NCBI GenBank assembly: GCA_037144355.1
Contig: JBAWWY010000001.1
Span: forward strand, 124,001 to 188,000
Length of the DNA: 64,000 bases
Direction: 5' to 3'
Origin: JBAWWY01 sp037144355
GTDB taxonomy: Bacteria > Bacillota > Clostridia > Peptostreptococcales > Anaerovoracaceae
The notes under the pieces are model-generated. The model saw only the letters and a program-made list of their open reading frames with translations, was not told the origin of the DNA and searched no databases. Shown here piece after piece: positions 26,697-34,558 of the stretch; position 1 is the stretch's first letter, and every line of letters begins with the position of its first letter. Made by a program: the position numbers and the translations under genes.

Positions 26697-27008
26697 ATGA
26701 GAAATGCTAAAAGAAAGTTAGTTGTTAAAAGCAAGTTTCGTTTTACTATTTTTATAACAGTAATGATACTATTTTCGACTTTTACATTAGGGACAGCATT
26801 TGGCGTTTATGATTCAGAAAGTTTAACTAAGCCATTATATTATCAGGTCCAAATTCAAACTGGTGATACATTGTGGGAAATAGCTCAATTGTACGGACCA
26901 AAAGATCAGGATATAAGAAAGTCTATATTTGATATTTGCCAAGTCAATAATATATCAGCAGAGCAGATTTATCCGGGACAATTAATATTGGTTCCTCGTG
27001 AAATATAA
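26697..27008 (+). CDS. yneA: YneA-like SOS cell division inhibitor (TM-LysM protein)
   Basis: A 103-residue protein with a basic N-terminus, one membrane segment (about residues 17-36) and a C-terminal LysM domain (YQVQIQTGDTLWEIAQLYG...IYPGQLILVP). This is the size and layout of B. subtilis YneA, which delays septation during the SOS response from the outer face of the membrane. The ATG at 26697 follows GTGAGGTG. Two perfect LexA boxes sit in its promoter, which is strong independent support. In B. subtilis yneA is divergent from lexA; here no lexA is nearby. Confidence 0.85.
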   Translation: MRNAKRKLVVKSKFRFTIFITVMILFSTFTLGTAFGVYDSESLTKPLYYQVQIQTGDTLWEIAQLYGPKDQDIRKSIFDICQVNNISAEQIYPGQLILVPREI

Positions 27009-27178
27009 ATTTTAAAATCATTTAGAAAACGACACGAAACAACAGGTACAAACATATTAGGTGTAAAAATAAAATGTCTTAAATCGACGATTTTACAACG
27101 CTATAAATGATGGATTCGGCTGGCAGGGCTTATGCCAAAGGTTTTCAGCGATTTGAACAGTTCTTTATTTAGATTGAT

Positions 27179-27216
27179 GTATCTATGCCGAAAATATACA
27201 TTTAAGGCATAGATAC
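27179..27216. terminator. Perfect 11-bp inverted repeat, probable terminator
   Basis: GTATCTATGCC (27179-27189) and GGCATAGATAC (27206-27216) form a perfect stem with a 16-nt loop, followed rightward by a weak T-rich TATTTATTT. It lies between convergent yneA-like and fur-family genes. The 170 bp before it (27009-27178) holds no gene I can recognise. Confidence 0.5.
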
Positions 27217-27228
27217 TATTTATTTAAA

Positions 27229-27248
27229 GAAGCATATTTCTATGCTTC
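27229..27248 (-). terminator. Terminator of the fur-family gene
   Basis: Read leftward, GAAGCATA, a GAAA loop and TATGCTTC form a perfect 8-bp hairpin 14 bp past the fur-family stop, followed by TTTAAATAAAT. The T tract is interrupted. Confidence 0.55.
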
Positions 27249-27262
27249 CTAACAATATCGAT

Positions 27263-27709
27263 TTATTTATCAATATGCCTGCCCTTCCCACATTTCTTGC
27301 AATAACCGTAAATCTTCACATTATGATCTACAATTGTAAAATTATATTTATTTGAAATTGTTTTTTCTAAATTTTCCATTAGATCCAATTTAACTTCTTC
27401 AATATTGCCACATGCCAAACAAATTAAATGATGATGATTATGCCTGTCTGTTATTGATGAAATTTCATATCTACTCTTACCGTCATCAAAATCATGTTTT
27501 GAAGTTATATTGACTTCTGTAAAAATTTGCAAAGTTCTATAGACAGTAGCTTGACCTAAATCTTTTTGAGACTTATGAATTTCATGATAAATTTCTTCAC
27601 AGGAAAGATGCTTGTCTTGATTTGCCAGCAAGAATTCCAAAATAGTTTCTCTTTGCTTTGTCAGCTTGTAGGATTTACTTCGAAGTTTATTGTTATAAAA
27701 ATCAATCAT
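27263..27709 (-). CDS. Fur family metal-dependent transcriptional regulator
   Basis: A 148-residue Fur superfamily repressor. The N-terminal winged helix shows KLTKQRETILEFLLANQDKHLSCEEIY and GQATVYRTLQIF; the metal-sensing part has the His-rich RHNHHHLICLACG and a C-terminal CKKCG zinc site. Whether it is Fur, PerR or Zur cannot be decided by eye. The ATG at 27709 is preferred because GGAGA lies upstream at proper spacing; the ATG four codons earlier has no ribosome site. It follows ruvX by 15 bp and is last in the alaS-ireB-ruvX direction. Confidence 0.88.
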   Translation of the reverse strand: MIDFYNNKLRSKSYKLTKQRETILEFLLANQDKHLSCEEIYHEIHKSQKDLGQATVYRTLQIFTEVNITSKHDFDDGKSRYEISSITDRHNHHHLICLACGNIEEVKLDLMENLEKTISNKYNFTIVDHNVKIYGYCKKCGKGRHIDK

Positions 27710-27724
27710 AACGGTCTCCATAAA

Positions 27725-28177
27725 CTAAATTCCATTATTTTTTGCCTGATTGCTCATTTTATCCAAATATCCCTGCAAAATAATGGTTGCTGCTTGTTTG
27801 TCGATAACTTTTTTTCTATCTTTTCTGGAAACATCGGCACTTATCAATACTCTTTCTGCTATTACAGTTGTGAATCTTTCATCTTCAAATACAATTTCAA
27901 TATCTTTGACTCCGCTGCTCCTTAGTTTGTTTTCAAGCATGGTTTTAAATTCATATACTTTCAAAGTCTGAGGGCTATCCGTTCCATTTAGCATTTTGGG
28001 CAACCCAACGACGATTTTGTTGCATTCAAATTCTTTTGCAATATCAATCACTTTACCGGCATCTTTTCTGATACCAACTCTTTCTATTGTCTTATAGCCC
28101 TGTGCGATTATTAGAAGGCTGTCGCTTATAGCCACTCCGATAGTTTTATCTCCCACGTCAAGTCCCATTGCTCTCAA
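27725..28177 (-). CDS. ruvX: Putative Holliday junction resolvase-like protein RuvX (YqgF)
   Basis: An RNase H-fold protein of about 150 residues, implicated in pre-16S rRNA 5' processing and possibly in recombination. MGLDVGDKTIGVAISD is the first catalytic strand; VVGLPKMLNGTDSPQ, FEDERFTT and the late Asp in KKVIDKQAATIILQ complete the site. A TTG at 28177 seven bases after AAGGAG is chosen; the ATG at 28183 lies too close to that site. alaS-ireB-ruvX is the conserved Firmicute order. Confidence 0.92.
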   Translation of the reverse strand: MRAMGLDVGDKTIGVAISDSLLIIAQGYKTIERVGIRKDAGKVIDIAKEFECNKIVVGLPKMLNGTDSPQTLKVYEFKTMLENKLRSSGVKDIEIVFEDERFTTVIAERVLISADVSRKDRKKVIDKQAATIILQGYLDKMSNQAKNNGI

Positions 28178-28270
28178 AATCATTCTCCTTATTTTATGAA
28201 CAAAACAATTTAATAAAAGCAGACTTTCGTCCGCAATTATTAATTTACTAAATCAGGCCAAGCCTGCAAT

Positions 28271-28519
28271 CTAAATCTCTAAGTATGATTTTAAAAGTTC
28301 TTCAACCAAATCATCACGTTCTATATGTTTAATCAAATTTCTAGCATTTCCATAACTTGTTATATATGATGGATCTCCTGATAATATATACCCTACCATC
28401 TGATTAGTTGGATCATAGCCCTTTTCTTCCAAAGCTAGGAAAACCAGCTTTAAAATATCTTTAGTAGTCTGTTCATGCTCTTTATCATCGGTTGAAAAAA
28501 CAATTGTATTTCTATCCAA
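28271..28519 (-). CDS. ireB: IreB family regulatory phosphoprotein (UPF0297)
   Basis: An 82-residue protein of the IreB/YrzL family, which in Enterococcus is a target of the PASTA kinase IreK and tunes cephalosporin tolerance. The core ILKLVFLALEEKGYDPTNQMVGYILSGDPSYITSYGNARNLI is nearly invariant in the family. Thr residues near the N-terminus (NTIVFSTDD) are candidate phosphosites. The start is TTG at 28519 after GGGGAG. It sits between alaS and ruvX as in other Firmicutes. Confidence 0.93.
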   Translation of the reverse strand: MDRNTIVFSTDDKEHEQTTKDILKLVFLALEEKGYDPTNQMVGYILSGDPSYITSYGNARNLIKHIERDDLVEELLKSYLEI

Positions 28520-28589
28520 TAGTCACACTCCCCTTCCTAACAAGATAATTATACATAAATTCAACGGCATCCACAAGGAATACAAATAA

Positions 28590-31211
28590 TTAATTAATTG
28601 TTGTAACTGCAAATTCCAAAGCTTTATCTATCTGGGAAATATCCTTTATTCCGGCCTGGGCCATGTCAGCTTTCCCACCGCCGCCGCCGCCGACAGATTT
28701 AGCTATTTCTTTTATTATATTTCCAGCATGGTATCCCTTTTCAAGCAAGTCATTGCTTACTGAAACCAATATCAAACCTTTCCCATCGCTCACGGTTGCT
28801 AAAATGAGAATTATCCCATTGGTTTTTGCCCTAATAGAGTCTGATAAATCTCTAAGCTGGCCAATATCCAGGTTGTCAAATTTCTTGCAAGCAATTTTGA
28901 TATCATTTTTAATTATTGATGACTGAATAATCTCGTCAACATTTTCCATTATACCTTGATTCAAATTTAAATCATGCTCTTTTTTCAAACCTTTATTTTC
29001 TTCTAATATTGTTTTGACCTTTTGAAACAAATTTTCCCTTGTGGTTTTAACAGCATCAGATAAATTCCAGACTAAAGAATCAACCTTGATTAATTGCTTG
29101 TATATTTCAGCGCCAGTTATGGCTTCAATCCTTCTTATTCCTGCAGCTACTCCATTTTCTGAAACAATTTTAAAAGCTCCAATTTGACCTGTATTGCGAA
29201 CATGGGTTCCACCACATAATTCAATACTATAGTCTTCGATTGCAACAACTCTCACTAGTTCCTTGTATTTTTCTCCGAATAAAGCCATTGCACCGGTTTT
29301 TCTTGCTGCTTCAATATCCATTTCTTCTATTTTAACATCGAGAAATTTTAATATGTTGTTATTGACAATGGATTCAATCAAAGTCAACTGCTCCTTTGAT
29401 ATAGCCTCAAAATGCTTGAAATCGAATCTTAATCTGTCATTTCCTACTAACGACCCAGCTTGTTCTACATGGGTACCTATGGTCTCCCTCAATGCCTTGT
29501 GAAGCAAATGAGTGGCAGTGTGATTTCTCGATATTGAATTTCTATTGATATAATCCACTTTGCATATTGCCATGTCTCCAATTTCAACGCTTGATGCAAG
29601 TTCGCATTCATGAATAATCAAATCCTTCATTTTAATAGTATTTGTAATAATCATATCAACATCGTTGATTGTAAGAATACCGCAATCTCCGGACTGTCCA
29701 CCGCTTTCAGCATAAAAGCATGAAGACTCAAGTATAATACCTACTTTTTCCAGTGCTGATGCATTCTTACTGAAGATTCCATTTTTGAGCAAGCCAACAA
29801 TCTCTGATTTGTTGCTCATATTATCATAGCCAAGAAATATCGTTGGTTTGATATTTATTTCCCCCAATGCATCGCTTGTCCATCCTGCATCAAAATTGCT
29901 TTTCCTAGCAGATCTAGCTAGGTTTTTTTGCTTTTCCATATGATTATTGAAATCAGACAAATCAACGCTGCAATTTTCTTCTTCGAGGATTTCCATTGTA
30001 AGTTCAACGGGAAATCCAAATGTGTCATAAAGTTTAAACGCCTTTTCACCTGATAAGATATTTGAATTTGTATTTTTCAATTCCAATATATGTTCGTTCA
30101 ATATAAGCATTCCAGCATCTATCGTTTCCCTGAATTTATCTTCTTCAATTTGAAGAATTTTTTCGATCATTCCAGCTTTTTCCAGCAACTCTGGATATGC
30201 AGTTTTTGAAATTTCAACAACTTTTTTTGAAATTAGTGGAAGGAATTGATTTTCAATTCCAATTAATCTTCCATGCCTTGCAGCTCTCCTTATTAGTCTC
30301 CTAAGAACATATCCCCTTCCCTCATTGCTTGGGATTACTCCGTCGCAAAGCATAAAGCATACGGAACGAACATGGTCTGTGATAATCCTTACAGAAATAT
30401 CAGACTTTCCATCCGGAGCTGGGTAAGTCACATTAGATATGGAAACAACATAGTCAAGAATATATTTTATTGTATCAACTTCGAATATTGAATCAACTTC
30501 CTGCATAATGCAAGCTAATCGTTCCAGGCCCATTCCCGTATCGATATTTGGCTTTGGCAGGTCCGAATAGTTCCCCTGTTCATCTCTATTGTACTGGGTG
30601 AAAACATGGTTCCAGAATTCAACATATCTGTCGCATTCGCAACCTGGCTTGCAATCTGACTTGCCGCAGCCATATTTTTCTCCTCTGTCAAAATATATTT
30701 CAGAGCATGGTCCGCATGGGCCTACTCCTATTTCCCAGAAGTTGTCATCTTTCCCCAGTCTGACAATTCTATTCTCAGGCAAGCCTATGATATTTTTCCA
30801 AATTTCAAAAGCTTCTTCGTCGTTTTCATATATTGAAGCCCAAATTTTATCTTCCGGCATCTTTAAAACATCAATAATGAATTCCCATCCCCAGGAAATA
30901 GATTCCTTTTTAAAATAATCTCCAAAAGAAAAACTTCCAAGCATTTCAAAGAATGTCGCATGTCTTGCAGTATGGCCAACATTTTCAATATCACCAGTTC
31001 TTATGCACTTCTGACATGTGGTCATTCTCTTGTTTGGCGGTGTTTCTGTTCCGGCAAAGAATGATTTAAGAGGTGCCATGCCTGAATTTATTAGTAACAA
31101 GCTTTTATCGTTCTCTGGTATGAGAGAAAAACTCTTTCTTGCAAAATGTCCCTTGTCCTCATAGAATTTTTGAAATAATGCTCTAAGTTCATTTAAACCA
31201 GTCTTTTCCAT
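28590..31211 (-). CDS. alaS: Alanine-tRNA ligase
   Basis: Charges tRNA-Ala and hydrolyses mischarged Ser/Gly. The 873-residue protein has the class II catalytic core (FFEMLGSFSFGDYFKK, GMGLERLACIMQ) and the editing-domain zinc ligands HTATHLLH and CGGTH. The C-terminal glycine-rich SVGGGGGGKADMAQAG of the C-Ala domain is also present. ATG at 31211 is used, since a GGGGGA site precedes it; the in-frame TTG at 31223 lacks one. A strong promoter lies 130 bp upstream. No T-box is present in the leader. Confidence 0.97.
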   Translation of the reverse strand: MEKTGLNELRALFQKFYEDKGHFARKSFSLIPENDKSLLLINSGMAPLKSFFAGTETPPNKRMTTCQKCIRTGDIENVGHTARHATFFEMLGSFSFGDYFKKESISWGWEFIIDVLKMPEDKIWASIYENDEEAFEIWKNIIGLPENRIVRLGKDDNFWEIGVGPCGPCSEIYFDRGEKYGCGKSDCKPGCECDRYVEFWNHVFTQYNRDEQGNYSDLPKPNIDTGMGLERLACIMQEVDSIFEVDTIKYILDYVVSISNVTYPAPDGKSDISVRIITDHVRSVCFMLCDGVIPSNEGRGYVLRRLIRRAARHGRLIGIENQFLPLISKKVVEISKTAYPELLEKAGMIEKILQIEEDKFRETIDAGMLILNEHILELKNTNSNILSGEKAFKLYDTFGFPVELTMEILEEENCSVDLSDFNNHMEKQKNLARSARKSNFDAGWTSDALGEINIKPTIFLGYDNMSNKSEIVGLLKNGIFSKNASALEKVGIILESSCFYAESGGQSGDCGILTINDVDMIITNTIKMKDLIIHECELASSVEIGDMAICKVDYINRNSISRNHTATHLLHKALRETIGTHVEQAGSLVGNDRLRFDFKHFEAISKEQLTLIESIVNNNILKFLDVKIEEMDIEAARKTGAMALFGEKYKELVRVVAIEDYSIELCGGTHVRNTGQIGAFKIVSENGVAAGIRRIEAITGAEIYKQLIKVDSLVWNLSDAVKTTRENLFQKVKTILEENKGLKKEHDLNLNQGIMENVDEIIQSSIIKNDIKIACKKFDNLDIGQLRDLSDSIRAKTNGIILILATVSDGKGLILVSVSNDLLEKGYHAGNIIKEIAKSVGGGGGGKADMAQAGIKDISQIDKALEFAVTTIN

Positions 31212-31339
31212 AATGTCCCCCAAGTAATATATTATTATAAATAAAGGATACCTATTTACTTTTGGAGGTATTTATCTTTTCAATAAAAACCAATCCATAA
31301 TGGTATCCAATCATCGCACTTCAGTAAAAGATTGTTTAA

Positions 31340-31368
31340 ATTATATTAGAAATACAAATTACTGTCAA
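31340..31368 (-). promoter_or_regulatory. SigA-type promoter of alaS
   Basis: On the minus strand TTGACA (31368-31363) and TATAAT (31345-31340) are perfect consensus hexamers with a 17-bp spacer. The predicted start near 31333 leaves a leader of about 120 nt before alaS. Confidence 0.85.
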
Positions 31369-31430
31369 TGAATTTGCGTTATTCGTTCATAGTAGTTAGT
31401 ATAATCAAATTAGACTATTCATATTACCCG

Positions 31431-31439
31431 TGTTAAAAT
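31431..31439 (+). promoter_or_regulatory. Extended -10 promoter of the aldo/keto reductase gene
   Basis: TGTTAAAAT is an extended -10 element (TG-N-TAAAAT) 30 bp before the start codon. No good -35 stands at the right distance, which extended -10 promoters can tolerate. Confidence 0.4.
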
Positions 31440-31469
31440 AAATAAATATTAAGTATGAGGTGTAATAAT

Positions 31470-32426
31470 ATGAAAACTAGAATTCTTGGCAAAACTGGAA
31501 TCAAAGTCACCGAAATTGGTTTTGGCGCTTTGACCATTGGACCTTGGCAGCTCAATTTAAAGTTGAAAGAAGGTGCGGATATTATTTCCTATGCATTGGA
31601 AAAAGGAATTAATTTTATCGATACTGCACAATATTATAAAACTTATGATTATATAGACATTGCTCTAAAAAGAACCAGCAAGGAAGTAATAATCTGTACT
31701 AAGAGCTTGGAGACTAGCTATTCTGGTATGAAATCAGCCGTTGAAGAAGCCCGCAAGTCTATGAATCGAGACCAATTAGACATATTCCTACTTCACGAAG
31801 TAAGAGAAGGCAATGATTGGCTGGACAGAGCTGGAGCTTGGGAATATCTTATGAAGGCAAAATCAGAAAACTTGGTAAAATCAATTGGTATTTCTACCCA
31901 TCATGTGGATGTGGCAGGTAATTCAGCTGCAATTGATGAGATTGATATACTTTTCCCCATAATCAATTTCAAAGGACTAGGCATTAGGAATGGAGCCGGT
32001 ATTGGAACTAGAGAGCAAATGGCTGAAAGCATACTTCTAAATCAATCTGCCGGAAAAGGAATATTTGCCATGAAGGTTTTTGGTGGTGGAAATTTGACCT
32101 CAAGCTATATTGAAGCGCTTGATTATATAAAATCAGTGGAAGGAATTGAATCAATAATGATGGGATTCTCCAATACCAATGAAATTGATAATATATTCGA
32201 TTATTGCGACGGAAAATTAGATAAGAATTTTATTCCAATTAATGGCAATAAGAAAGTTAGGATTGATCAAGGCGACTGCGAAGGTTGTGGGAAATGTATG
32301 GAAAGATGCCCCAATGAAGCCATATTTATGAACTCAAACGGCCAGGCGGCAATTGACCACTCAAAATGTTTAACATGCGGCTACTGTTCTCCTGTTTGTC
32401 CGGTTTTTGCTATAATCATGTTTTGA
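31470..32426 (+). CDS. Aldo/keto reductase with C-terminal 2x[4Fe-4S] ferredoxin domain
   Basis: The N-terminal 245 residues form an aldo/keto reductase barrel (GKTGIKVTEIGFGALTIG, FIDTAQYYKTYDYID, catalytic Lys in ICTKSLETS, His in FLLHEVREG). A C-terminal ferredoxin domain carries two cluster motifs, CEGCGKCMERCP and CLTCGYCSPVCP. This layout suggests ferredoxin-linked reduction of a carbonyl in an anaerobe; the substrate is unknown. The ATG at 31470 follows GAGGTG; an ATG at 31455 is part of that site region and less likely. It is a single-gene unit with its own promoter and terminator, divergent from alaS. Confidence 0.9.
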   Translation: MKTRILGKTGIKVTEIGFGALTIGPWQLNLKLKEGADIISYALEKGINFIDTAQYYKTYDYIDIALKRTSKEVIICTKSLETSYSGMKSAVEEARKSMNRDQLDIFLLHEVREGNDWLDRAGAWEYLMKAKSENLVKSIGISTHHVDVAGNSAAIDEIDILFPIINFKGLGIRNGAGIGTREQMAESILLNQSAGKGIFAMKVFGGGNLTSSYIEALDYIKSVEGIESIMMGFSNTNEIDNIFDYCDGKLDKNFIPINGNKKVRIDQGDCEGCGKCMERCPNEAIFMNSNGQAAIDHSKCLTCGYCSPVCPVFAIIMF

Positions 32427-32460
32427 CAATCCAGCATATAAAATTATTCTTATGAAATAA

Positions 32461-32501
32461 AAGGATTGTTCTTGTTATATGCAAGAATCAACCCTTTTTT
32501 T
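32461..32501. terminator. Bidirectional terminator between the aldo/keto reductase and nifU genes
   Basis: AAGGATTGTTCTTG (32461-32474) pairs imperfectly with CAAGAATCAACCCTT (32482-32496), followed rightward by seven T. Leftward the stem runs into TTTTATTTC. It can serve both convergent genes. Confidence 0.7.
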
Positions 32502-32551
32502 AATACTTAAATAGCTAATTTCAACTTGATACTTAATCCCTGGAAGTATTT

Positions 32552-33007
32552 CTATTCAATTCCGCAAGTTTCCCCTTCATGGTCTTCATCGAATTCAGCG
32601 TCTGGATTGAAATCTTTCAATTCTTCAAATTCCAAATTGTGTTCCTTGGCATAATTATAGATTGCAACCTTGATTGCCTGTTCTGCAAGCACCGAGCAAT
32701 GCAGCTTCGCACCTGGCAAGCCTCCTAATTCAGCAACAAAGTCCTTATTGGTAAGTTTTAACGCATCACCAAGTGATAATCCTTTTATCATTTCAGTTGC
32801 CACGCTTGATGAGGCAATTGCGGATCCGCATCCAAATGTTTTAAATTTAACATCCTTGATCTTATTCTCCTCAACCTTAAGTGAAATCTGCATCATATCT
32901 CCGCATACGGGACTTCCATATGTCCCAACAGCATCAGGATTTTCCATTTCTCCAGTATTTTTCGGATTTAAAAAGTGATCCATCACTTTATCATTATACA
33001 TTCCCAT
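32552..33007 (-). CDS. nifU: Fe-S cluster scaffold NifU/IscU family
   Basis: A 151-residue U-type scaffold on which clusters are built from sulfur delivered by the cysteine desulfurase encoded directly upstream. The three cluster cysteines are in GSPVCGD, FGCGSAIASSS and LHCSVLAEQAI. An acidic C-terminal tail (about the last 20 residues, ending ETCGIE) is extra to the IscU core and is seen in many clostridial homologues. It is 2 bp downstream of nifS, so the two are surely coupled. Confidence 0.93.
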   Translation of the reverse strand: MGMYNDKVMDHFLNPKNTGEMENPDAVGTYGSPVCGDMMQISLKVEENKIKDVKFKTFGCGSAIASSSVATEMIKGLSLGDALKLTNKDFVAELGGLPGAKLHCSVLAEQAIKVAIYNYAKEHNLEFEELKDFNPDAEFDEDHEGETCGIE

Positions 33008-33009
33008 AA

Positions 33010-34182
33010 TTATTTTTTTCCTTTCTTTTCGTAGAGTGGCGAAAAAGCCCTCAACTTACCTACTATCATAACTATTTCATCTATCGCATAATCTAAATCA
33101 TCTTTCGTTGTAAAATCACCAATTGTAAACCTAATTGAGCAATATACCCTCTCCAAAGGATGTGCCAAGGCTTTGAGAACGTGTGAAGCTGCAAATGTTG
33201 CGGACGAGCATGCTGATCCAGTAGAGGCCGATATACCTTTCACATCCATATAAAGGAGAAGCGCTTCCCCTTCCACTCCATTGAATACAATGTTTGCATT
33301 TCCTGGCAGGCGATTTTCCATACCTCCATTAATATCAATGTCGGGAATTTTATCAAATAAGTTTGAAATAAAGTAATCCCTATGTTTTCTAATACTCTCA
33401 ATATGGAAATCTAAATTCATACCTGATAATTCAGCGGCCTTTCCAAATCCAACTATTCCGGTTAGGTTTTCCGTACCAGCCCTTTTATTGTTCTCCTGGG
33501 CCCCCCCATGAATATAATTTGGTAAAAGTATACCTTTTCTTATGTAAAGTGCTCCAATACCCTTCGGTCCATAAATCTTGTGCGCAGACAAGGACATCAT
33601 ATCAACTCCAAGATCCTTTACATCGATAGGAATATTACCAAGAGCCTGAACAGCATCTGTGTGAAATAATACCTTATATTTTCTAGCTATTTCACTAATT
33701 TTTTTAATTTGCTGAATGCTTCCAATTTCGTTGTTTGCAAACATGATTGAAATCAATGCTGTTTTATCGGTTATTGCGTTTTCCAGTTCAGTCAAATTTA
33801 TTTGTCCATCCTGGTTTACCCCAAGATATGTAATTTCATATCCATTCTTTTCCAAATATTCACATGAATGTAAGACTGCATGATGTTCGATTTGAGTTGT
33901 TATTACATGCTTTCCAATTTTCTCACGTGATTTTACGCCGGAAATTATTGCCCAGTTATCAGCTTCCGTTCCACTAGATGTGAAGAATATTTCCCTATCA
34001 TTTGCTGAAATCAAATCTGCGACCTTTTTACGGGCCATTTGTATTGCATCTTTAGAGTCAAACCCCAATCTATATAAACTTGATGGATTGCCGAATTTTT
34101 CGCTAAAATATGGCATCATCTCATCTAAAACTTCTTTTTTAACCGGTGTTGTTGCTGAATAGTCTAAATAAACTTCTCGCAT
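33010..34182 (-). CDS. nifS: Cysteine desulfurase NifS/IscS family
   Basis: PLP enzyme that takes sulfur from cysteine for Fe-S cluster assembly. The 390-residue protein shows YLDYSATTPV at the start, FTSSGTEADNWAI, HTDAVQALGNIPID, the PLP lysine in SLSAHKIYGPKGIG and the sulfur-carrying Cys in SACSSATFAASHVL. A strong AAGGAGG precedes the ATG. It forms a two-gene operon with nifU. No Rrf2/IscR regulator gene is adjacent. Confidence 0.95.
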   Translation of the reverse strand: MREVYLDYSATTPVKKEVLDEMMPYFSEKFGNPSSLYRLGFDSKDAIQMARKKVADLISANDREIFFTSSGTEADNWAIISGVKSREKIGKHVITTQIEHHAVLHSCEYLEKNGYEITYLGVNQDGQINLTELENAITDKTALISIMFANNEIGSIQQIKKISEIARKYKVLFHTDAVQALGNIPIDVKDLGVDMMSLSAHKIYGPKGIGALYIRKGILLPNYIHGGAQENNKRAGTENLTGIVGFGKAAELSGMNLDFHIESIRKHRDYFISNLFDKIPDIDINGGMENRLPGNANIVFNGVEGEALLLYMDVKGISASTGSACSSATFAASHVLKALAHPLERVYCSIRFTIGDFTTKDDLDYAIDEIVMIVGKLRAFSPLYEKKGKK

Positions 34183-34206
34183 AGTATGCCTCCTTAATAA
34201 TTGTTA

Positions 34207-34230
34207 TTGCAACTTGCAACTTGCCACTTG
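34207..34230. repeat. Short tandem repeat TTGCAAC in the nifS leader
   Basis: TTGCAAC TTGCAAC TTGCCAC TTG, a 7-bp unit repeated about 3.4 times, just upstream of nifS; a further TTGCAA stands at 34255-34260. TTGCAA is itself a palindrome. It lies at the predicted transcript start, so it could be an operator, or simply slippage. Confidence 0.6.
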
Positions 34231-34233
34231 TTC

Positions 34234-34242
34234 ATTGTACCA
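34234..34242 (-). promoter_or_regulatory. Extended -10 promoter of nifS-nifU
   Basis: On the minus strand TGGTACAAT is an extended -10 (TG-N-TACAAT), with TTGCAA 15 bp upstream as a possible -35. The transcript would start inside the TTGCAAC repeat. Confidence 0.45.
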
Positions 34243-34272
34243 ACAAAATGCTCATTGCAACCATTGATTGAA

Positions 34273-34467
34273 TTATTTTTTTTCAGAGCATGAATCTTCA
34301 TCAACAATTTCAATCGAATCCAACTGTGAAATTAGATTTTCTTTAAAGCTCTTAATATATAGTTCTCTCAATATTTTCTGTTCCTCTTTCTCTTCATCGG
34401 ACAAACATGAGGTTTTAGACTTTTTAGCCAAAATGTTTATCCTATTTATTTGTTCTTTTGTAACCAT
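34273..34467 (-). CDS. DUF896 family protein
   Basis: A 64-residue helical-hairpin protein of the DUF896 (YnzC-like) family: EQINRINILAKKSKTSCLSDEEKEEQKILRELYIKSFKENLISQLDSIEI. The function of the family is not established; B. subtilis ynzC lies by the yneA SOS locus, a link not kept here. The start ATG at 34467 follows AAAGAGA. A longer reading from 34545 would run through a strong hairpin and is rejected. Confidence 0.88.
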   Translation of the reverse strand: MVTKEQINRINILAKKSKTSCLSDEEKEEQKILRELYIKSFKENLISQLDSIEIVDEDSCSEKK

Positions 34468-34489
34468 GTTAATCTCTTTCCATAATAAA

Positions 34490-34523
34490 ATCATGCAATC
34501 CAAATAAATTTGGATTGCATGAT
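34490..34523 (-). terminator. Perfect 16-bp hairpin, terminator between the Spo0A-like and DUF896 genes
   Basis: ATCATGCAATCCAAAT (34490-34505) and its exact complement (34508-34523) are separated by AA. Leftward it is followed by TTTTATT, giving a strong terminator for the gene ending at 34559. Because DUF896 starts only 22 bp beyond, it could also attenuate read-through into that gene. Confidence 0.75.
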
Positions 34524-34558
34524 ATTTTACCATATTAGATTTCAATTTTCAATAATAC

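Noticed and set aside
27009..27178. Insertion sequence remnant in the gap after the YneA-like gene
   Set aside because: No terminal repeats, target duplication or transposase fragment could be supported.
31212..31450. T-box riboswitch before alaS
   Set aside because: Neither the conserved T-box core nor a specifier/terminator arrangement was found on the minus strand.
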